64,000 nt of DNA from NCBI GenBank assembly GCA_030374805.1, contig JARGSG010000195.1:744001-808000 (forward strand). The letters run 5' to 3'. The translations under genes were made by a program, and so were the position numbers. Each line of letters begins with the position of its first letter. Position 1 is the first letter of the stretch. Positions 49,801 to 58,656 of this stretch are shown in pieces. The notes below the pieces were generated by a model that was not told where the DNA came from, did no database searches, and was given only the letters and a program-made list of their open reading frames with translations. The stretch is from Gracilaria gracilis (lineage: Eukaryota; Rhodophyta; Florideophyceae; Gracilariales; Gracilariaceae).

Positions 49801-51108
49801 GTAGTCCACACAGAACCGCATACGGGTATCATTCTTCTTTGTGACGAGAACCACAGGGCTGGCCCAGTCCGCATTTGCTGGTTCTATGACACCTTCACGG
49901 AGCATTCTCTCGACCTCATTGAGCTCAACCTCCCGGGCTTTTGGACCTGCACGGTAAGGCTGCTGGTAAATGGGTTTTCCAGCCAGGCACCATATCAATA
50001 CGGTGCTCTGTAGCCTCAATTTGGCCCAACCGGCCCGACCACATGGGTTCAAATTCTTCTAAGAGACTGAGGATCCGGTCTCGGAGAGCCTGGTTCTCCG
50101 CACCGATCTGGACTTCCTCTCTCCAATTCCGCACTGGGTCCAGTTCCATAGTCTTTTCCTGAATCCCTAACCTTAAAGGTACTGGCGATCTTCTGTTCCA
50201 TTTTGGTATTTGTCGATAACGGGGGCGCATATGCAGGGTATGGCGCCTCCGTTCCCCCCCCTTCCTTAGAGGTGGCGACCTCGCCCAACCCATTAGGTGA
50301 GACCGTGAAAACCCCTTGTGGTGCCGGCAAATGCGATTCCAATAGTGGTATTCTTGGGTAACTTAACAATGTGATTGCTAAAGTTACTCAAGTACACCTT
50401 GAACGATTGGTTAGGGATGTTGTCGATAATCCCGTTTGCCATCAAGGCGAGATGTCTTTCTGCCAACCTAGGATGGTTCTGTAGCATTACCAATCCTGGA
50501 ACTGCGCATGAGACATTCACTACCATTTGGGTCATAGCCGGAATTGAAACCAATTTGGTGAGCCGTATCTTGTTTGAAGCCGTTTCGGTGGGTATATTGA
50601 ACCTCGGCTTCTTACGCCAACCATTTTTGGTCTGCGTATTACCCAGTATGGCAATACGACCACCTTGACGGAGAGCGACCGTTCGGGACCCTGGCAAAAT
50701 TGCCTTGACATGTTTGTCAATAAAGTTGGTCCCGAGTATACAGTCTGTCGCCAGACGATCCACCACAAAGAAATTGAGCTTCACCTTCAAGGTTCCAAGT
50801 TGTACCACAGTGGTTAACATTCCTCTAAGGTGCAGTGGGCGCTCATTAGCGACCACCAGCGGGTTGATAGTCGGGGCAGGCCGAATGTTCCGCAAGACCG
50901 CATCGGGTATGAGGCGAGCGTTTAGCACATTCGGACCGGCGCCGGTATCGAGTACACACGCAACGGGGACCTGTAGGTAATTGAGAAAGATTACTGAAGC
51001 ATTAACTTTATAGTTATTGTACTTCATTAGACACACCACATTGGGTACATCTGATTCTTCTTTTTCCACCATTAAGGTTTCCCGTTCCGGTATTGACGGG
51101 CCTTCCAA
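46838..51108 (-). pseudogene. E2 pol: protease, RT, RNase H, integrase, chromodomain-like end
   Basis: Protease at 50293-51108 (ACVLDTGAGPN, ILGTNFIDKH). RT fingers and palm at about 49455-50050 (WASPVVLVTKKNDTRMRFCVDYR, LVYIDDVIIYS). RNase H at about 48700-49100 (LDTDASDAQIGC, TEKECLAVVW, LRTDHDALRW). Integrase zinc region and catalytic core at about 47500-48400 (HPGGTRMYYTLRQGYYWP, FVAIDLLGP, LLTDNGSNL, YHPQTNWQVERFNRT). GPFKVVR and the chromodomain-like YTVRWYGWGADGDTAEP near the end (46838-47971). At least eight frame changes interrupt it, so this copy cannot make a full polyprotein as read. Confidence 0.92.
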
Positions 51109-51128
51109 TTCACGGTTAGGGGTGGCCC

Positions 51129-53307
51129 CTACGCTAACCGTTCGGTGTTTTCCTGCTCCTCCTGAGCGGGACTGTCCTTCTCCAAGATTGGTGTTTCCTC
51201 GACGAGATGAACCTGAGATGGTGATGGTTGAGCTTGTACCCTCTTTCCAGATCCATATAGGTTACGGTGGTTTTGCTGCCTGGCACTGATCAGATGTTCG
51301 CGCACCCCTGGGGGTATTTTGTCACATCTATTCGCCAGATGGTCTGGCGACAAACAGAGCCAGCAAACCAATCTACCTGTCTGGGGATCACGCATTGCCA
51401 TAGAGGTAGGTCGGGTAACCGGATTGGTTGGTGCTGTAGCATATGAAGATGCTTGAGAACCACCCGTTGAGGTTTGTTGAGTGCTCGCCGCACTTGGTGG
51501 CGACCTTACCGAAGCTGGTGGTACTGTCGACGACCAATTACCAATGGAGGTTGCTCGTGACTGAGCCTTCGGCGCAGTCACGAGATGAACTGCCATTCCT
51601 GTTGGTACGCGAATGAGCGAATCTCCCTCTGAGGTAGTGCTTTCTTCTAGCTCCAATACTGACCGTTTCGGTTTATCCTTTGAGGTATGGGACGCCGACG
51701 GCTTCTTTCCGTGACGGAGAGTGTCACCTAGTCCCTGGGCATACCGGGCAAGCCCATTATAGTCCACCTTACGGTTGTTCGCCAGGTAATTGCGTACCTG
51801 CGAACGGATCGCTTTGTCAACATTGTCGGCAAAGAGCGACTTCAACCTACTAGTGGTAAAGGACATTACCGCATCGGGTGGCCAGATTCCAAAGGCCCAA
51901 CGAGAATTCCATTTCGGTTTGGCTAGAGCGTTGGCGATATGCCTGCACCTCAGCGTAACCTTCCTGAATAACCTCATCGGTAGCGTAAGTTTCCAACATG
52001 AAATTAACCACTTCTGGGTACGTCTCTAACATCTCTGTCCCCTCTTCATCAACCGCCAGGGTATTTCCACGGAGCCTGCCTTGCAGCAAGTGGTAAGCTT
52101 GACCTTTAAGGTAAAACTGGAATAACCACATGGCAGCGCCTTCGGAAAAACCAATTTTGGTCGCATGCAATCTTGAACTTCTGTAGAAACTCAATTACCG
52201 CAATGGGATCATCACCTGTGAAGGTAGTATCACCCATCTGGAAGCTGAGCTTCTTGTGGTGCTTGGTGATCTTCTGCGCAACCTCTTGGGTGTAAGCAGA
52301 GGATCGGTTTCTCAACCGATATGACCTATAATCAACCGCTTTGGTGAACATATCGTTCAGCGGCTGACGCACCCTCTAGGGTTGTATCGGTGTCCGAATC
52401 CGAGTCGGACGACTCGTACCGTTTCTTCTTACCTTTCCGGTTTCTCTTTGACGACTTCTTCGCCAACCTGTTCGGTCTCTTCTGGCGTCTACCTTATACG
52501 GTCATCATCCGACGATGAACCAGTATCGGTATCGGAGCTCGAGGAATCGGGGTCAGAGTCGTAGCCGCGATTCTTTCCCTTTTTTCCTCCTCCTTTCTTT
52601 ACCCTTGCGGTTTCTTCTTCGTCGCCCCCTCATCTGGGTCAGACGAATCGTCCTCAGGTCCACCAGTCTTGGTGTCCTTTCGAACGTTACCATCCAATGG
52701 GTGGCAAGTACACGTCTCGAGGGCTCATCTCTATATGGCCCTCTTGACCTTGCCTTAAACCTTGTAGGTACGCACTATCGGCCGGAATTGGCTTGATTGG
52801 TGCGGAAGAACCAGCAGGGATCCCTTGTGGTATGCGAGTAACCACATTCACCCCAGGGGTTTTGGCTTCCGCCATTCCTTCAGAAACCCAAAGGTCTTGA
52901 ACCACTCGGTAGATATGCTCCCGGGCACCCGTTAAGAGGTATGTTTCAACCAATTTAGGTATGCGTTGAGAGAGCTCGTGCACGGCTCGATCAACCACCA
53001 ACCGGGTAACGGCGTCCATGTCCATTGAGGTCATAGCTTCATTAACCGTAGCGGTAAAAAGAGCTTTCGCTCGATCTTCCAATTGGGGCCAAAGGTCCTC
53101 AACCGTTGTCCGCAAATCCTTGTTAGGTTCAGGAGCCAACGGTGGCTGAGTGCCCGTATCCTTTGAGGTTCCGGCCCGAGGTTGCCGAAGCAACTCCTCG
53201 GGATTATCCAGAATGGGTTTAGCGGCCGAAGCCGCAGCAGAACCCTTGTGGCTAGGTGGCGCGCTAGAGCCACGAGTAATCCTTTTAGGTCTTTCCATAG
53301 TGACCAA
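51129..53307 (-). pseudogene. E2 gag (frameshifted)
   Basis: An N-terminal piece of 206 codons (52687-53307) is followed by a charged linker, a capsid-like part over two frames (SFQMGDTTFTGDDPIAVIEF; FSEGAAMWLFQFYLKGQAYHLL, 51850-52372) and a C-terminal piece (51129-51977) with a CCHC zinc knuckle CWLCLSPDHLANRC that should bind the element RNA. At least three frame changes. The first ATG is near 53307, about 125 bases inside the PBS. Confidence 0.85.
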
Positions 53308-53430
53308 TAGTGGTATCCAATTGCTTCGCGAGTATTCCTACGAAACCAAATAGGTGTGTGAACTTCCAGGATCCTTTCGAATGTCTTCTGTTCACCAGTA
53401 AAGGTACGACAAAAACCAAGAAACTTCTAA

Positions 53431-53442
53431 GTCGGGAGACCA
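53431..53442 (-). other. E2 primer-binding site
   Basis: TGGTCTCCCGAC on the element strand, three bases inside the 5' LTR, identical to the E1 site. Confidence 0.85.
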
Positions 53443-53445
53443 AAA

Positions 53446-53958
53446 TGTCGTACAAATACCGATAAGGTGTGGGGTCCGCCTGGTAGAGGGGAGCGCGCGA
53501 GGGCTCAACCTAAAGGGGAAAAAACACACAAACCAATATGGTAGTAGGGCACCTGAAAACCCGCAGGGGCAAACGGCGGGGCAACTAGTCTAGACCCGTG
53601 TAGGTGTACGGTGGTAGACGTCGACGCGCGGTAAAACCTGAATAGTAATAGAGTAGCAAGTGACCAAGATGGTATACTTACTGCCCTAATGGTGCCTGAC
53701 TTTACAATACCCGAGGGGGAAGGCGAGGTGCACCACAATATATACAAGGTGCACCGACGCCGATCTCCCATGCGGGCATGACGTCATCGGCTGTGCCCAT
53801 GACCTACTGTCATGGGCCAGCAATGCTAAACTATCCTAGACTATAAATTAGAAATTAGAAATTATAAAATACAGAATACCAATTGGGTACAGTGTAGCCA
53901 GCAAGGCGCACCAGTAGACCCATGTGACACCAACCCATTGAGGTCTCATTGTACTACA
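53446..53958 (-). repeat. E2 5' LTR (right copy, 513 bp)
   Basis: Partner of 42423-42930; 5 bases longer, all in short base runs. It should drive element transcription on the minus strand. Confidence 0.95.
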
Positions 53959-54428
53959 TGAAACATCTTCCGCTCTGCCTCGCTTGACAAGTTTGACAGT
54001 AACTTACTGGTTGCTGGAATAGATGCCATCGGAAGCCCTTTTTTCAAATCCATATGTTCTTGGACGAGATCGCGCTCGAGACTAGACATAAGGGAGTACG
54101 GCAATATGTTTCGCACGAGCTCACTGTGGACATGAAGCATCGCGCGTGCCCGAAGTATGTCCTTTGATCCTGTACTGGGACGTCGCATTGCCTTCAGAAT
54201 AGAATTCAGTTCTTTCGAACTTTTCACGGACAAGAAATTCCAAACAAAATTTAGTTCGTCTTGAACTGAAGTCAAAAACAACCGCTGAAATCGCGTTTTT
54301 CTCGGAGTATCTCTTTCAGTTGCAGAATCGGAACGGGCGGTGCTGGGTGCCGGAGCAATCTTGTCGAAGACAGGAATGGGGTTGTTTCCCTCTAGGTCTT
54401 GGTCCTCCATCTCATCTTCAGAGTGCAT
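53959..54428 (-). pseudogene. Unknown nuclear-type protein, 5' part, cut by E2
   Basis: The ATG at 54426-54428 opens an acidic start (MHSEDEMEDQDLEGNN), then a helical block (LTSVQDELNFVWNFLSVKSSKELNSIL and a segment with HSELVRNILPYSLMS). The frame reaches the target duplication and, with E2 and one duplication removed, runs on without a shift into 42417-41280, for 535 residues in all. So the gene was open when E2 landed. Confidence 0.65.
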
Positions 54429-55164
54429 TGAGCCTCCTCAATTTGGTTTGAATAGGCAAAGAAGGAGGGTTTTTGGGGCGCCAGAACTTCGATGCAAGAC
54501 AAAAAAGAACGTAATGCCTAGATGGGAGACATAGAGCGCTACGGAGAGGAAGATTATGGCTAGGGTGGAGGAGAAGCGCTGCAAAAGGAAAGGAGGGTAC
54601 TGCAGGTTGCGTAATGCGCAAAACTACAACGAATGGTGGTACGTGGCGGGGGAACGCTGGTTTCTTTTAGGGCGTGCGATGCGCAAAGCTGGAGAGTAAA
54701 AACTGGCGCGTTGCGCTGGCGGAAGAGTTGCGACGGCGGAAGAAGCTGCCAGCTTGGCGCTCTGCGTAAGGCCAGCTCGCCACGGAGTCCAGTTTTCTGT
54801 TTGTTCTCCACTAGCCTTTAGGATACCCATGCTACTAGTGGGCGTGTGCGCGGGTGTGTGAGGAGGCTATTTAATCGGAGGACGGCTTAGAAGGGGCTGC
54901 TCGTAACGGCAAAAACTCGAGATTTCTGTCTCGCGGAATCACGTACCCACAGCCTTATACACACCCTTGAGGAGTTAGGAGCCAGTTGGCCAAAGGGTTC
55001 CAGAGATAGAGCCAGTTTACTGCTTCAGGCCCATGAATCGCGTCCCGCAGATTTTGGTAACTTGCCGATTTATGGTTTGGACATATCTTATACGATACGT
55101 GTATATACGCTGCGCGCGCTGCATTGCAAGCATCCAAGTTGGATGATCCAACGCATCCGCCGCT
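54429..55164. other. Spacer, no gene seen
   Basis: About 735 bases between the divergent unknown gene and the GC-rich cluster. It should hold both promoters. A sharp change from mixed to very GC-rich sequence begins near 55110. Confidence 0.45.
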
Positions 55165-55405
55165 ATGCAGCGCGCCTTCATCGCCGCCGCGCCGCCGTCG
55201 CTCCTTCCGCGCGCCGCGCCGCGCAAGGCGTCAGCGCCGCCGCGCGCCGCCGCCCTCGCTGAGCGCGCGCCCGCCGCGCCGCGCGCGCCAGCTGGCGCGC
55301 TCCATCCAGACCGCGCTGCAAGCGGCGCTGCGCGCGCCGCCACTCGCGCCTCAGCGTGTCGCTGCCGCCGGCCACGCAGCTCGGGGCTGCTGCAGCAACC
55401 CGCCA

Positions 55406-55437
<32 letters not shown>

Positions 55438-56028
55438 GCGGCGGCGCACGACACGGCGGGCGAGCTGGCGCATCTGCTCGCCGTGCTGTTTGACGGCCAG
55501 CTGTCGATGCACGCCTTCTTCGCCAGCGGCGCGGACGCGCGTCGCGCCGCCGCGCAGTGGCGGCGCGCGCGGCTGCGCGCCAGCGCGGGCGAGTGGCGCG
55601 GCGCGCGCGCGTTCGCGAACGCGAACGCGAACGCGAACGCGCGCGCGCCGGGCGGCGACGCAGACGTGCTGCTGTTCGTGGGCGACCAGCTGCGCATGAG
55701 GCGCGGCGCGGACGCGCTGTCGGCGCAGCTGGGGCGCGAGCGGCTGGTGGCGGTGGTGGGCGCGCGCCACGCCGCCGCCATGCAGCAGGACGCGCGCTTC
55801 GTGGACGTGCTGCACTTGGAGCGGTCGCCGGCCGGCTGCGGCCATCGCGCGCTGCTGTTTCGCGCCTTTCCGGGCGACTGGAGCGTGTGTCGCGTGTCGC
55901 GCTTCGGCTCGTATGTGAGCGTGCTGCGCGCGCCCAGCCGCCCGTCCGATGCGCAGGTTGTGGCGGCGCTGCGCGACGCCGAGCGCCACGCCAATGTGCT
56001 GGCCGACGTGCTGTCGTTGTGGCCCTGA
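55165..56028 (+). CDS. Unrecognised GC-rich protein with poly-Gly and Asn-Ala repeats
   Basis: A 287-residue frame from the ATG at 55165. The first ~80 residues are Ala/Pro/Arg-rich and lack acidic residues, like an organelle presequence or pure GC bias. A Gly run (GGC repeat, about 55409-55435) is followed by a more ordinary sequence: ELAHLLAVLFDGQLSMHAFF, an ANANANAN repeat (about 55617-55640), DVLLFVGDQLRMR, then FRAFPGDWSVCRVSRFGSYVSVLR and a helical end. The last ~130 residues have the hydrophobic spacing of a folded domain, and this is the only frame here with that pattern. No family is recognised. The next gene starts 140 bases downstream on the same strand. Confidence 0.55.
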
Positions 56029-56167
56029 CACAGTAAAAACTGCCCAATTCAACCCGCGGCTCGCCCGTTTTCTGCAGCTCGCTGTCCCGCTGCTTGTTGT
56101 TCATGCTCTCGCGGTGAGAGTCGCGCCCCGTCGCCTCTGCGCTTCGCCAACCAACTTGGCACGCAAC

Positions 56168-56977
56168 ATGTCCGCCGCCATGCACTCGCTGCTACTCCGC
56201 GCGCGCGCCCTTCTCCGTCGCCGCCTCTGCACCGCCGCCACCTCCACCGCCGCCACCTCCACCGCCACCGCCACCGCCACCACCTCGCGCGCCGCGCCGC
56301 GCGCGTGGAGCCGCGCCGAGGACGCGCGCCTGCTACGCGCGCACGCGCAGCACGCGCGCGACTGGGCCGCCGTCTCGTCGCTGGTACGCACGCGCAGCGC
56401 GCGCGCCTGCCGCCAGCGCTACGACCGCAGTCTCTCGCCGCGCATCGCTCGCAGCCCGCCCAGCGCGCACGAGCAGCGGCAGCTGCGCGTGCTTCACGCG
56501 CGGCTGGGGTCGCGCTGGGCGGCGATCGCGCGCGCGGCCGAGCGCCAGCGCACGCCGGCGCAGGTGTACGAGCTGCTCAACAACCGGCTCAACGGCGCGC
56601 TGCGCGCCGCGCGCTGGACGAGCGCGGAGGACGCGCTGCTGCGCGCGGCGGTGGCCGAGTGCGGCGAGGGGAGCTGGACGGCGGTGGCGAGGCGCGTGCC
56701 GCGACGCAGTGACGCGCAGTGCTACGAGCGCTGGAGCACTTCGCTGCGCCCGACGCGGCGCGGGCCGTGGAGCCAAGATGAGGACCGCGCGCTGCTGCAA
56801 GCCGTGGAGACGCTGCGCGCCCGCGAGCGCGAGCGCCACGACGACGACGACGACGCCGCCTTCACGTTCGGGCAGGTGGCGGCGCGTTTGGCCAATTCGC
56901 GTAGTCGCAAGAGCTGTTACGCGCGCTACAAACGTTTATTACAGCGCCCACAGCTCCATGCCCAGGCACGCCAGTAG
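56168..56977 (+). CDS. Four-repeat Myb/SANT protein
   Basis: A 269-residue protein from the ATG at 56168. Four Myb-like repeats follow one another: AWSRAEDARLLRAHAQ...WAAVSSLV, EQRQLRVLHARLGSRWAAIARAA, ARWTSAEDALLRAAV...SWTAVARRV and RGPWSQDEDRALLQAVE...FGQVAARL. Repeats 3 and 4 are the most canonical; repeats 1 and 2 have lost some of the regular Trp residues. A four-repeat layout resembles the SNAP190-type Myb proteins of small-RNA promoters. The N-terminus (MHSLLLRARALLRRRLCTAATS, then a Thr/Ala run) is basic and without acidic residues, like a mitochondrial presequence. It ends overlapping the convergent gene by 39 bases. Confidence 0.8.
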   Translation: MSAAMHSLLLRARALLRRRLCTAATSTAATSTATATATTSRAAPRAWSRAEDARLLRAHAQHARDWAAVSSLVRTRSARACRQRYDRSLSPRIARSPPSAHEQRQLRVLHARLGSRWAAIARAAERQRTPAQVYELLNNRLNGALRAARWTSAEDALLRAAVAECGEGSWTAVARRVPRRSDAQCYERWSTSLRPTRRGPWSQDEDRALLQAVETLRARERERHDDDDDAAFTFGQVAARLANSRSRKSCYARYKRLLQRPQLHAQARQ

Positions 56978-58369
56978 CGACAGCAGCGCCGTGTCGTAGC
57001 CGGGCGCCACCAGCACGCAAAAGTGCGCCGCGCGACGAAACGCGCGGAACGCCTCCTTGCCGTCGCGCGTCGTGCACACAAAGCCGCGACTGTCGGATAG
57101 GAACTGCACCACCAGCTGGTGCTTTTTGTCGTTGGCGCCGTACACGCGGATGTCGCGCCGGTAATGCGCGCCCGTGTGCGCGAAGCGCAGCAGTAGCAGC
57201 CGTCGTCCGTGCGCGTCCACCACGTGCGTGGCACGTCGCGCCGACAACATCTCGGTGAACACGTGCGCCAGCGGCACGTCCGCGTAGTGCAGCGTGGCGC
57301 GGTCGTGCAGCGATAGCAGCCGCCGTCGCACGTAAAACGACGGCAGCTCCGCAGTCGTCGCGCACAGCACCGTCGTGCGCGACGACCGCGTCTGCACCAT
57401 GTACTGCGCCGTCGTGTCGCACAGGTGCCGCGGCGACAAGTAAGCCAGCCCGTTGCCGCGCGGCAGCGGCTTTGGGTACCCGCGCGGTCGCCGCGCCGCC
57501 GTCTCCTCTCCCACACCCGCCGCTTGTTGTGGCGCCACATCGCCCTCCGCCCCCATCGTCACGCTGCTGTGCGCGCGCCGTCGCGGCGCCGCGCCGCGCG
57601 CCACCCATGACGACGACGACGCCGACGCCGCGTCGGACAGCGTGGCCGCCGACGACGACAGCGTGGACTGCGTGCGCGACGAGTGCGTATACCCCCATGC
57701 CGGCCGCAGCGACGTGGCCGCGCCCGTTGGCGCCGCCGCCGTGTGCGTCGCCGTGGCGCGCGACGACGCGCGCACCACCTGCGAGTACTTGTGTGCGCGC
57801 GAGCGCGCCGCCGCCGCCGCCGCCGCCGCCGACTGCGACGACGACGACGCGGACGATGCCGACAGCGCCGAGTGGCGCCGCGCCGCCGCGCGCCGCGGGT
57901 GGTGCGGGTGCAGCGTGCGCGAGCGCGGGTGCAACGACAAAGACGACGACGACGACGCCGACGACGCCGACGCCGACGCCGACGCCGCCGATGCCGCCGT
58001 GTGCCGTTTGTGCGACGGGTGCGCGGGGTGGTGCGGGTGCGGCGTGAACGAAGCGCTGTTTGCGCGCGGTGGCGGCGGCGCCGCGCGCCGACGCGCCGGC
58101 GGCGATGACAGCGACGACGGCGAAGACGGCGAAGGCGACTGCCTCCGCCTCGGCGACGACGGCGACGGCCACTGCCTCGGGGTCGACGGCGACGACGGCG
58201 ACGAAGGCGACGGCCACTGCCTCCGCCGCAGCGACGGCGGCGCGACGGCGCTCACGGAGGGGGCGCAATTGGAGTAGGCGTCGGCGGCCGAATCGGCCAT
58301 GACGGAGGCGGCGACGGCGCTGTTAGAGGGGTTGCAATTGGAGTAGGCGTCGGCGACAAAAGTGGCCAT
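56939..58369 (-). CDS. LURP-one-related (tubby-like fold) protein with low-complexity N-terminus
   Basis: A 476-residue frame from the ATG at 58367-58369 (an upstream open frame has no support). Residues 1-45 contain a duplicated unit (ADAYSNCxPSxSAVA). Residues 45-270 are Ser/Pro/His/Arg-rich low complexity. The last ~190 residues are well ordered: LPSFYVRRRLLSLHDRATLH, RRLLLLRF, YRRDIRVYG, LVVQFLSDSRGF, FCVLVAPGYDTALLSLLACLG. This strand-rich pattern with a buried C-terminal helix resembles the LURP-one-related/scramblase-like barrel, but the match is by eye only. The stop TAA lies within AATAAA on the minus strand (56935-56940), a possible poly(A) signal overlapping the stop. Confidence 0.55.
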   Translation of the reverse strand: MATFVADAYSNCNPSNSAVAASVMADSAADAYSNCAPSVSAVAPPSLRRRQWPSPSSPSSPSTPRQWPSPSSPRRRQSPSPSSPSSLSSPPARRRAAPPPPRANSASFTPHPHHPAHPSHKRHTAASAASASASASSASSSSSLSLHPRSRTLHPHHPRRAAARRHSALSASSASSSSQSAAAAAAAARSRAHKYSQVVRASSRATATHTAAAPTGAATSLRPAWGYTHSSRTQSTLSSSAATLSDAASASSSSWVARGAAPRRRAHSSVTMGAEGDVAPQQAAGVGEETAARRPRGYPKPLPRGNGLAYLSPRHLCDTTAQYMVQTRSSRTTVLCATTAELPSFYVRRRLLSLHDRATLHYADVPLAHVFTEMLSARRATHVVDAHGRRLLLLRFAHTGAHYRRDIRVYGANDKKHQLVVQFLSDSRGFVCTTRDGKEAFRAFRRAAHFCVLVAPGYDTALLSLLACLGMELWAL

Positions 58370-58656
58370 GACGGGAGGGGGAGGGGGAGGGGGAGGGGAG
58401 AGGGGATGCGGCGGTGGTGGCGGTGCGGGAATGCGGCGGGCGCGGCTCTGAGGCAGAGGCGCAGCGCGCGCTGCGCGCGCGTTTGTGGTTTTTATACCAA
58501 GGGTACGTAGATATCGCACGGCGCGCGGCTGGCGGCGCTGCTGTAAGAAGATGAGGTGCCGACTCGAGGTGCCATCGGCAACAAACTGCCGACGCAGCAC
58601 GCGGCTGTTTGACGCGGATGTTTGGCGCTCGCTTAGATACAGTAAAAAAAGTTGTA

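Larger units (their letters stand above)
42423..53958 (-). mobile_element. Ty3/gypsy LTR retrotransposon E2, inserted in an unknown gene
   Basis: The element is 11536 bp with the same plan as E1: 5' LTR (53446-53958), PBS, gag with zinc knuckle, protease, RT, RNase H, integrase, chromodomain-like end, a large antisense ORF (43539-45923), a purine tract and the 3' LTR (42423-42930). The LTR pair shows about six substitutions and five single-base length differences, so it is somewhat older than E1 by this measure. Gag-pol has many frame changes. The LTRs of E1 and E2 look unrelated, while PBS, gene order and antisense ORF are shared. Short palindromes of the form ACC..GGT occur throughout. Confidence 0.95.

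Noticed and set aside
55178..56185. A 335-codon Arg-rich frame on the minus strand
   Set aside because: Almost only Arg, Ala and Pro, the typical product of reading GC-rich coding DNA in the wrong frame.
57453..58277. A 274-codon Asp/Ala-rich frame opposite the LURP-one-like gene
   Set aside because: It is the mirror of the Ser/Arg/Pro low-complexity region of the minus-strand gene and does not cover its ordered C-terminus.
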